Positions 7,850 to 13,087 of a stretch of 14,037 nt of DNA are shown in pieces (position 1 is the stretch's first letter; every line of letters starts with the position of its first letter). A program made the position numbers and the translations under genes. The stretch is taken from positions 1-14,037 of the forward strand of contig CALJUC010000262.1 in the NCBI GenBank assembly GCA_937975585.1, read 5' to 3'. The stretch is from an uncultured Moraxella sp. Its GTDB lineage: Bacteria; Pseudomonadota; Gammaproteobacteria; Pseudomonadales; Moraxellaceae. The notes below the pieces were generated by a model that did not search any database, had not been told where the DNA came from, and saw only the letters and a list, made by a program, of their open reading frames with translations.

Positions 7850-8662
7850 TTAATCCGAAAAATCTGCCCAAATTGGCGCATGGTCACTGGGTTTTTCCAT
7901 ACCGCGTAAGTCATAACTCACGCCCGCACCGTTTAGTTTGGGTGCCAAATCCGGTGTCATCAAAATATGGTCAATGCGTAAACCACGCTTTGGCTCATCA
8001 TCAAAGCCTTTTGAGCGATAATCAAACCAACTTAACGACTCACCTTCCGCATATAAATGACGATAAGTGTCATGTAAATCCGTTGCTAATAGGCGTTGGT
8101 ACCATTCGCGCTCTTCAGGCAAAAACGAACAAATCCCTTGCGACAACCAGCGTTTGGCATTTTTCTCGCCAATACCGATGTCAAAATCTTGTGGCGCAAT
8201 ATTCATATCGCCCATCAAAATCATGCTACGGCCTTCGTCTTTTAACTGCAAAATATAATCCGTCAAATCCGCATAGAACTTGCGTTTCATCGGAAACTTG
8301 GTTTCGTGTTTGCGGCTTTCCCCTTGCGGAAAATAACCATTCAATACATCAATCGCTTGGCCGTTAAAATCATAACGCGCATGAATAAAGCGGCGCTGGG
8401 CATCTTCTGCATCGGTGGGAAAACCTTTTTGCACGAATAAAGGTTCTTGCTTTGATAGCAACGCCACACCATAATGCGATTTTTGACCAAAGAACTCAAC
8501 GTGATAGCCCAATGATTGCACACTCTCAAGCGGAAAGGCCTCATCATGTACCTTGGTTTCTTGTAGCCCAATCACATCCGGCATAATGATATCGCGCACC
8601 GCTGCTAGTTGGTGCGGACGGGCTCGTAACCCATTAATATTAAAACTGACAAAACGCGGCAT
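7850..8662 (-). CDS. xthA: Exodeoxyribonuclease III / AP endonuclease (XthA)
   Basis: XthA is the Mg2+-dependent apurinic endonuclease and 3'-5' exonuclease of base excision repair. The 270-residue protein starts MPRFVSFNINGLRAR, the family's characteristic N-terminus. It carries LQETK with Glu35, NGYFPQG with Tyr110, GDMNIAP with Asp152 and Asn154, and the C-terminal SDHAPIWADF with Asp260-His261. All known catalytic and metal ligands are present. The ATG at 8662 is preferred over a GTG at 8677 because the conserved sequence begins there; only a weak purine-rich site precedes it. It is followed by argJ 58 bases downstream on the same strand, with no clear terminator between, so some co-transcription is likely. 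Confidence 0.96.
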   Translation of the reverse strand: MPRFVSFNINGLRARPHQLAAVRDIIMPDVIGLQETKVHDEAFPLESVQSLGYHVEFFGQKSHYGVALLSKQEPLFVQKGFPTDAEDAQRRFIHARYDFNGQAIDVLNGYFPQGESRKHETKFPMKRKFYADLTDYILQLKDEGRSMILMGDMNIAPQDFDIGIGEKNAKRWLSQGICSFLPEEREWYQRLLATDLHDTYRHLYAEGESLSWFDYRSKGFDDEPKRGLRIDHILMTPDLAPKLNGAGVSYDLRGMEKPSDHAPIWADFSD

Positions 8663-8697
8663 ACGCTTTTCTACCACCGAAACTAATACGAATCCAT

Positions 8698-8730
8698 AAA
8701 AAAACCAGCGCCTAACGAATCAGGCACTGG
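8698..8730 (-). terminator. Rho-independent terminator after the DJ-1/PfpI gene
   Basis: On the minus strand CCAGTGCCT (8730-8722) pairs with AGGCGCTGG (8713-8705). This is a 9-bp stem with one G-U pair and an 8-base loop, followed by seven T residues. It lies about 80 bases past the stop of the DJ-1/PfpI-type gene and just upstream of xthA, so it separates the two transcripts. On the plus strand the same stem has a C/A mismatch and no U-run, so it acts in one direction. Confidence 0.8.
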
Positions 8731-8811
8731 CTATTATACGCATTTATCGATGTCAGCACGATAAAAAAATCCCACTTTTATGTGCTGTTCAATCTATCTA
8801 GTATGGGCGCA

Positions 8812-9498
8812 TTAGGCTTTTTTCGCCTGTAGTTGCTCAACCAAACGTTTGGCCGTAATTTCTGATGATTGAGGGTTTTGTCCTGTAATCAGCAAGCCAT
8901 CTTCGACCACGAACGCCTGGAAATCACCGGTTTTCTGGTAAACACCACCCAATTCTTGAAGTTGGGTTTCTAGTAAAAATGGCACCACATCGGTCAAACC
9001 AACCAATGCTTCTTCGCTATTGCTAAAGCCGGTGATTTTTTTGTTGGCAACAAAATGTTGGCCGTCTTGCTTGACATTGACCAACGCGGCTGGCGCATGG
9101 CACACCAAAGCAATCGGTTTTTGCTGTGCAATAAAGTCTTCGATTAATGCAATACTATTTTTGCTCACTGCCAAGTCCCACAATGGACCATGACCACCTG
9201 GGTAGAACACCGCATCATAATCGGTAGCATTGACATCGCCAACGCGCACGGTATTCGCCAGTTCATGCTGAGCTTGGGTATCTTGTTTAAAGCGCTCAGT
9301 GGCTGCAGTTTGGTTCACTGGCTCATCGCTTTTTGGGTCAAGCGGTGGCTGACCACCGGCTGGTGATGCCAAGGTAATCGTTGCGCCTGCATCTTTAAAC
9401 ACATAATAAGGACTGGCAAATTCTTCAAGCCAAAAACCGGTTAGTTTTCCGGTACTGCCTAATTGGTCATGTGAAGTGAGTACCATTAAAATTTTCAT
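8812..9498 (-). CDS. DJ-1/PfpI-family protein (Hsp31-like type 1 glutamine amidotransferase fold)
   Basis: The 228-residue protein has the DJ-1/PfpI fold. It has a Glu in GFWLEEF (Glu25 or Glu26) and the nucleophile elbow ALVCHAPAAL with Cys133-His134; YPGGHGPLWDL (99-109) is the preceding loop. This arrangement matches the Hsp31/glyoxalase III-like branch, whose members have been reported to convert methylglyoxal to lactate without glutathione or to act as chaperones and deglycases; the precise activity here is inferred. No signal peptide is seen, so it is cytosolic. AGGA lies 6 bases before the ATG. It is transcribed alone, with its own terminator. An insertion sequence now lies 137 bases upstream of its start and may affect its transcription. 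Confidence 0.9.
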   Translation of the reverse strand: MKILMVLTSHDQLGSTGKLTGFWLEEFASPYYVFKDAGATITLASPAGGQPPLDPKSDEPVNQTAATERFKQDTQAQHELANTVRVGDVNATDYDAVFYPGGHGPLWDLAVSKNSIALIEDFIAQQKPIALVCHAPAALVNVKQDGQHFVANKKITGFSNSEEALVGLTDVVPFLLETQLQELGGVYQKTGDFQAFVVEDGLLITGQNPQSSEITAKRLVEQLQAKKA

Positions 9499-9614
9499 AT
9501 GTTATCCTATTTATTATTGATGGAAGTTATCATACTAAAATGATTCTAATGGGTTTTCACAAGTTAGGTTGTAGTTTTTTGCTATAGATATGCAACGTTT
9601 TTCTTACACCAATC
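9499..9614 (-). promoter_or_regulatory. Upstream region of the DJ-1/PfpI gene
   Basis: This A+T-rich stretch should hold the promoter. TAGAAT on the minus strand, about 45 bases before the start, is a fair -10, but no good -35 is found 16-18 bases further up. No palindrome or riboswitch-like structure is obvious. Confidence 0.25.
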
Positions 9615-9631
9615 AAAAAAGCCAGTACCTT
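9615..9631 (-). terminator. Left half of a terminator split by the insertion sequence
   Basis: Six A residues followed by GCCAGTACCTT form an exact 17-base inverted copy of 10444-10460. Without the insertion sequence the two arms would make an 11-bp GC-containing stem with a short loop and a T-run on either strand, which is a bidirectional rho-independent terminator. It would have ended the IclR gene transcript on the minus strand. The arms are now about 810 bases apart. Confidence 0.8.
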
Positions 9632-9635
9632 ATTA

Positions 9636-9648
9636 GGGTGTGTTGACA
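9636..9648 (+). repeat. Left terminal inverted repeat of the insertion sequence
   Basis: GGGTGTGTTGACA matches the reverse complement of 10427-10439 exactly; identity stops at the next base. The last six bases, TTGACA, are a consensus -35 hexamer pointing into the element. Confidence 0.9.
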
Positions 9649-9670
9649 TATATCGAAAACACGTTAATCT
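9643..9670 (+). promoter_or_regulatory. Possible transposase promoter in the left end
   Basis: A perfect -35 TTGACA (9643-9648) inside the terminal repeat is followed after 16 bases by TAATCT (9665-9670), a weak -10. The first transposase frame starts 7 bases later, so the transcript would have a very short or no leader, typical of weakly expressed transposases. The call is based on hexamers only. Confidence 0.35.
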
Positions 9671-9676
9671 ATTGGT

Positions 9677-10042
9677 ATGAATAGACTAACACTAAACGAT
9701 GCCCAATGGGCAAAAATAGCACCCTATTGTGCAGGTAAAGAAACAGACCGAGGAAGAACAGCGGCAGATAACCGACTGTTTATTGAAGCGGTACTTTGGG
9801 TCATCCGTACAGGCAGTCCATGGCGAGACTTACCACCCGAGTTTGGCAAATGGAATAGTATCTACAAACGATATCGTAGATGGGTACAAAGCGACAGATT
9901 CAGCAATCTGTTTAAAGCTTTAAATGAGCCAGATTTAGAATATGCCATGATTGATGGCACTATCGTCAAAGTACATCGTCACGGACAAGGTGCAAAAGGG
10001 GGACTTGTCGTCAGGCAATTGGCAAATCAAGTGGTGGCATGA
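9677..10042 (+). CDS. IS5-family transposase, first frame (N-terminal part)
   Basis: This 121-residue frame begins MNRLTLNDAQWAKIAPYC, the usual start of IS427-group transposases. It contains the DNA-binding N-terminal domain (with FIEAVLWVIRTGSPWRDLP at 35-53) and the first catalytic Asp in AMIDGT (Asp93). After GQGAKGG (103-109) the sequence departs from the family; the expected continuation, QAIGKSSGG, is found in the -1 frame. The switch point is A4G5 at 9994-10002, a plausible slippage site, so either programmed -1 frameshifting or a one-base loss joins it to the second frame. Alone it lacks two of the three DDE residues. Confidence 0.85.
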   Translation: MNRLTLNDAQWAKIAPYCAGKETDRGRTAADNRLFIEAVLWVIRTGSPWRDLPPEFGKWNSIYKRYRRWVQSDRFSNLFKALNEPDLEYAMIDGTIVKVHRHGQGAKGGLVVRQLANQVVA

Positions 10043-10425
10043 CTACTAAAATCATGGCAATGGTTGACGCGTTAGGAAACTTAGTTGATTTTACATTGCT
10101 CAAAGGACAACGCCATGATATTGCTGGCGTTAAACCTTTGATTAAAGATAAAGAATTTGGGGCATTACTGGCGGATAAAGCATTTGACGCTGATTGGTTG
10201 TTACTTGACCTTGAGTCAAGGGGCAGTAAGGCGGTTATCCCACCCAAACGCTCTCGTTTAAACCAACGGGAATATGATAAACATATGTACAAGTGGCGTC
10301 ATTTAATCGAAAACTTCTTTTGCAGGCTCAAAGATTTTAAGAAAATTGCCATGCGCGCTGAGAAAACGGATGAGTCATTCGCTGCAAATATTTACCTAGC
10401 TGCCACTTTTACCTATTTACGTTAA
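10039..10425 (+). CDS. IS5-family transposase, second frame (catalytic C-terminal part)
   Basis: This 128-residue frame carries the rest of the DDE domain: LADKAFD with the second Asp (Asp46), and the HLIENFFCRLKDFK block with the catalytic Glu (Glu91), the Y-(2)-R-(3)-E-(6)-K-like signature region. Its ATG overlaps the stop of the first frame as ATGA, which could permit re-initiation. However, homology continues upstream of that ATG in the same frame (QAIGKSSGG), so the natural product is more likely a frameshift fusion of both frames. The fusion would be about 250 residues, the usual size. Confidence 0.85.
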   Translation: MTTKIMAMVDALGNLVDFTLLKGQRHDIAGVKPLIKDKEFGALLADKAFDADWLLLDLESRGSKAVIPPKRSRLNQREYDKHMYKWRHLIENFFCRLKDFKKIAMRAEKTDESFAANIYLAATFTYLR

Positions 10426-10426
10426 T

Positions 10427-10439
10427 TGTCAACACACCC
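10427..10439 (-). repeat. Right terminal inverted repeat of the insertion sequence
   Basis: TGTCAACACACCC is the exact inverse of the left end. It begins 2 bases after the transposase stop codon and is followed by the duplicated TA. Confidence 0.9.
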
Positions 10440-10443
10440 TAAC

Positions 10444-10460
10444 AAGGTACTGGCTTTTTT
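10444..10460 (-). terminator. Right half of a terminator split by the insertion sequence
   Basis: AAGGTACTGGC followed by six T residues is the partner arm of 9615-9631. It lies about 40 bases past the stop of the IclR gene, the expected place for that gene's terminator. With the insertion in the loop, hairpin formation during transcription is probably lost. Confidence 0.8.
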
Positions 10461-10499
10461 ATGGTGAGTTGCTAACTATAGTCTTTAAATGAGGGCTGC

Positions 10500-11252
10500 T
10501 TACTCCCCAAAGAAAGCATCACGGATATCATCAGCCGCTTGTCGCATAGTTGGTACAAACTCGATTAAATCATCCAAGCTTTTACGTACGGTGGGCGCAT
10601 GCGCATACAAGGAAGCAATATACCTACCTTCTGTGTCATTAATCGGCACCGAAACCGCGACCATTTCGTCAATAAACTCTTGGTTATCGATACCAAGCTG
10701 CTGTTCGCTTAATTTCTCTAACATATTGATTAATGCATCGACATTGACCACCGTATTTTTCGTGTACCGGGTTAGTTTTAGCTGTTTAATGGTATTTACC
10801 CGTTCGATTTCGGGCAACGTACTAAGGTACAACTTACCTGTCGCTGTACACCACATTGGTGCTTCACTGCCGATAGGCTGATACACTTGCAAGGGATATG
10901 GAGTTTGGACGCGATCAGTATAGACCATTTTTAGATGGTAAGGTACCGCCACGCCACAAGTTTCACCCAGTTCATCAACCAGTCTTTGGACAATTGAAAT
11001 ACGCTGAATGGCATTTTGCTCACTTTGCCAAAGATGAATCGCCATATGGCGTGTGCGTGATGCAGCCACAATCGTACCGTTTAAATCAACACGTAAAAAA
11101 CCTTCCGCCTGCAATTGCTGGATTAACCGATGCATGGATGGCTTGGGAATATCCAACATTTGCGACAAATCTAGAGGGGACAATGGTCGGCTTGCCGCCG
11201 ATACTGCCTCAATAATTTGTAATACACGAGTAATAGAAGAAACACGAGCCAT
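10500..11252 (-). CDS. IclR-family transcriptional regulator
   Basis: The 250-residue protein has an N-terminal winged helix-turn-helix (about residues 5-65: SITRVLQIIEAVS, LSPLDLSQMLDIPKPSMHRLIQQLQAEGFL). The C-terminal effector-binding domain (about 80-245) includes the CTATGKLYLS and GIDNQEF landmarks. IclR proteins usually control catabolic genes in response to small organic acids. The valine-catabolism cluster lies directly upstream on the same strand, so it is a candidate target, but the ligand cannot be inferred. There is no strong ribosome site before the ATG. The next gene upstream is mmsB, separated by 364 bases and a terminator, so it is transcribed separately. Confidence 0.93.
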   Translation of the reverse strand: MARVSSITRVLQIIEAVSAASRPLSPLDLSQMLDIPKPSMHRLIQQLQAEGFLRVDLNGTIVAASRTRHMAIHLWQSEQNAIQRISIVQRLVDELGETCGVAVPYHLKMVYTDRVQTPYPLQVYQPIGSEAPMWCTATGKLYLSTLPEIERVNTIKQLKLTRYTKNTVVNVDALINMLEKLSEQQLGIDNQEFIDEMVAVSVPINDTEGRYIASLYAHAPTVRKSLDDLIEFVPTMRQAADDIRDAFFGE

Positions 11253-11279
11253 AAAACACGCCCAACTTAAGAAAAAAGG

Positions 11280-11307
11280 TTAGTAGGATACCCGCTTTTG
11301 CGGTCAA
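11280..11307 (-). promoter_or_regulatory. Possible promoter of the IclR gene
   Basis: On the minus strand TTGACC (11307-11302) and TACTAA (11285-11280) are separated by 16 bases and lie about 30 bases before the start codon. The -35 is close to consensus and the -10 is weak. It would give a short leader of roughly 20 bases. Confidence 0.35.
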
Positions 11308-11404
11308 TGAAAATAGGGCAGCATAAGTAAAAGAGGCAGTGATGATGGAAGATGGCTGCTTTGGCTTCCATGCCGTTAGCACCTTTACTAATAAAATGAT
11401 TGAT

Positions 11405-11424
11405 AACTAGGCTATATCCTAGTT
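11405..11424. repeat. Perfect 7-bp palindrome upstream of the IclR gene
   Basis: AACTAGG and CCTAGTT are exact inverted copies around a 6-base A+T-rich centre, about 150 bases upstream of the IclR start. There is no U-run, so it is not a terminator. The symmetry and location would suit a regulator-binding site, but distance from the candidate promoter makes this uncertain. Confidence 0.35.
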
Positions 11425-11519
11425 CTTATTACCGACTATCGGTTTAAGGTTCTTCGGCTGCTTGCTTGACTGCCATCCTTGACCGTCATATCTGCTATCA
11501 TAAAAAACTTACTTGGTTT

Positions 11520-11550
11520 AAAAAAGCCAGGCCATCACGCCTAGCTTTTT
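11520..11550 (-). terminator. Rho-independent terminator after mmsB
   Basis: The stem pairs AAAAAGC-x-AGGC (11521-11532) with GCCT-x-GCTTTTT (11539-11550) around a 6-base loop, with one internal mismatch. Read on the minus strand it ends in a T-run, fitting transcription arriving from mmsB about 70 bases upstream. The symmetry could also let it act on the plus strand. Confidence 0.7.
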
Positions 11551-11564
11551 GGCTAATCCGATAG

Positions 11565-11593
11565 TGAGCAGATCAAAAAGTATTATCTGCTCA
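11565..11593. repeat. 9-bp perfect hairpin just after the mmsB stop
   Basis: TGAGCAGAT and ATCTGCTCA are exact inverted copies around an 11-base loop, 24 bases past the mmsB stop. It lacks a T-run, so it is more likely an mRNA 3'-end stabilising hairpin or an accessory to the terminator at 11520-11550 than a terminator by itself. Confidence 0.4.
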
Positions 11594-11616
11594 ACCGACT
11601 ATAGCATAATGTTGAC

Positions 11617-12528
11617 TTATACCAAAACGTCACGGTCATACTTTGCCATGATGCTAGAGAAATCTCTGTCACCATGCTCACCAGCATGTTCATCATACAG
11701 ACCGCGCGCTTCATCCGCCATTGGTGTTGCCACCCCTGTGTCGTCGGCCGTTTGCTTGGCTAGATTCATGTCTTTTAGCATTAGCTTGGTCATAAAGCCA
11801 CCGGTGTAGCCTTTGCTTGATGGTACGGTTTCTGACACATTTGGGTATGGGTTGTATACTTCAAGCGTCCAGTTACGGCCTGAGCTTTGTAGCATGATGT
11901 CCGACAAGACCTTGGCGTCTAGGCCATTTTTCACGCCCAAGTTAATCGCTTCTGCGGTACCTGCCATCAAGATACCCAACAGCATGTTGTTACAGATTTT
12001 AGCGACTTGGCCTGCACCGTGGTTACCCGCGTGGAAAATGTTTTTACCCATCGCCTCTAGTACCGGCTTGACTTGCTCGAAGTCTGCGGTGTCACCGCCC
12101 ACGATAAAGGTTAAGGTACCGGCCGTTGCGCCACCTGTCCCACCTGATACGGGTGCATCAACAAAGTGAATACCTTTTGCCGTTGCAGCGTTCGCGACTT
12201 CGCGTGCATCGCTCGCAGCAATGGTACTACAATCGGCCAAAATGGTATCTGCGTTCACGGCATCCAATAGACCGGTTTGACCATCTGCGCCCAAGTAGAC
12301 ACTCTTAACGTGTTGACCGGCGGGTAACATGGTGATGACCATATCAACATTTTTGGCGGCTTCAACCGGCGAGCTCGCCACGTTTGCACCTTGTTTCGAG
12401 ATATCTTCAAGTACCGCATGGTTAAGGTCGAACACGTTAAGCTTAAAGCCTTTTTTTAGCAGATTTTCTGCCATTGGCTTACCCATGTTGCCAAGTCCGA
12501 TGAATGCGATGTGGTTAATTGTTTTCAT
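11617..12528 (-). CDS. mmsB: 3-hydroxyisobutyrate dehydrogenase (MmsB)
   Basis: MmsB oxidises 3-hydroxyisobutyrate to methylmalonate semialdehyde with NAD+, a late step of valine breakdown. The 303-residue protein has the dinucleotide-binding GLGNMG (11-16), the substrate-binding DAPVSGG (124-130) and the catalytic stretch GQVAKICNNMLLG with Lys177. The C-terminal helical domain includes FMTKLMLKDMNLA, and the length is normal. Related beta-hydroxyacid dehydrogenases such as GarR (tartronate semialdehyde reductase) share these motifs. The 3-hydroxyisobutyryl-CoA hydrolase gene upstream is what favours the valine role. AAGGA lies 6 bases before the ATG. It is probably the last gene of the cluster, ahead of the terminator near 11520. 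Confidence 0.94.
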   Translation of the reverse strand: MKTINHIAFIGLGNMGKPMAENLLKKGFKLNVFDLNHAVLEDISKQGANVASSPVEAAKNVDMVITMLPAGQHVKSVYLGADGQTGLLDAVNADTILADCSTIAASDAREVANAATAKGIHFVDAPVSGGTGGATAGTLTFIVGGDTADFEQVKPVLEAMGKNIFHAGNHGAGQVAKICNNMLLGILMAGTAEAINLGVKNGLDAKVLSDIMLQSSGRNWTLEVYNPYPNVSETVPSSKGYTGGFMTKLMLKDMNLAKQTADDTGVATPMADEARGLYDEHAGEHGDRDFSSIMAKYDRDVLV

Positions 12529-12638
12529 ATACAGTCCTTGTATTGTTTCATGCTTGTGGTATTTCGCTCAGTGCGTAGTGAGCGGTGTTAATGGTGCAAG
12601 TGTAAAACTTTGGCGTGCGCCACCGTGCATAGTTGGCC

Positions 12639-13027
12639 TTACGCATTGTGAATCTCCCCTTCTAGATGAAGAATATCGCCACGCATCTTTTCACTGTGTT
12701 CGATTTTGGTAATTTGCCAACGCATCTCAATGGTATCATCGACAAAAATGGCTTTTTTAAACTGATAACTTATTTCTAAGCCAACGGTCATTTCAAGCTC
12801 ACCCACGTAGGTCGCTAAGGTGCCAAGCATCAGCCTGTGTATTGTGTCGCGCTTACGATTAAACGCTTAAAACGGCTTTTTGCAGCTAACTCATTATATT
12901 GGTGTAACGGATTCATATCACCGGTGAGCGTGGCGAATTGCTTGACGGATTCTTCGTCAAACTGCCAACTTTTACCAAAGGTATCGCCCACATTAAAGCT
13001 GGCGGTGGGTTGGTCGACTATTTCCAT
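12639..13027 (-). pseudogene. MaoC-type hot-dog hydratase, broken into two frames
   Basis: Two adjoining frames together make one MaoC/PhaJ-like enoyl-CoA hydratase of about 130 residues. The first (13027-12830, 65 residues) carries the catalytic motif GDMNPLH with Asp37 and His42. The second (12830-12639, 63 residues) is the remainder of the hot-dog fold. The break is at TGATG (12832-12828), where a stop and an ATG share one base. One extra T there would restore a continuous GLMLG, typical of the family, so a single-base deletion or a sequencing error is the simplest explanation. Coupled translation of two halves is possible but less likely. The first frame has AAGGA 6 bases before the ATG at 13027, while an ATG at 13033 is too close to it. 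It lies between two valine-catabolism genes, but its own substrate is unknown. Confidence 0.75.
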
Positions 13028-13087
13028 TGACATTCCTTATCTATATTTTACGTTACTGCTATCCAAGCGGCTTCTTAATCGTTTTGT

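Larger units (their letters stand above)
9636..10439 (+). mobile_element. IS5-family (IS427-like) insertion sequence, 804 bp
   Basis: The element is bounded by perfect 13-bp terminal inverted repeats beginning GGGTGTGTTGACA. It is flanked by TA on both sides (9634-9635 and 10440-10441), consistent with a 2-base target duplication. It contains a DDE transposase in two overlapping frames, as in many IS427-group elements. Both ends are intact, so it looks recently inserted or still mobile. Removing the element and one TA restores a perfect terminator palindrome, which independently supports the boundaries. The subgroup call rests on the ends and the transposase layout only. Confidence 0.9.
11253..11616. 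other. 364-base gene-free spacer between iclR-type gene and mmsB
   Basis: No credible protein or RNA gene is seen. The stretch holds a candidate promoter for the IclR gene at its left end. Two small palindromes follow: AACTAGG/CCTAGTT at 11405-11424 and ACCGA/TCGGT at 11431-11443. A terminator lies at 11520-11550, and a 9-bp hairpin near the mmsB stop at 11565-11593. The unassigned part, about 11310-11400, shows no structure I can name. Confidence 0.5.

Noticed and set aside
7840..8367. Long plus-strand frame opposite xthA
   Set aside because: It is antisense to a clearly conserved enzyme gene, has no recognisable protein features and no ribosome site worth noting.
9634..10441. A three- or four-base target duplication for the insertion sequence
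   Set aside because: Only TA is directly repeated at both ends; the further flanking similarity is inverted and belongs to the terminator palindrome.
12565..12622. Terminator between the MaoC-type gene and mmsB
   Set aside because: Two short inverted repeats are present (CGCTCA/TGAGCG and TGGCG/CGCCA), but the stems are weak, the second loop is only 2 bases, and no proper T-run follows.
12329..12712. Plus-strand frames opposite mmsB and the MaoC-type gene
   Set aside because: They mirror conserved minus-strand coding sequence and show no family resemblance.
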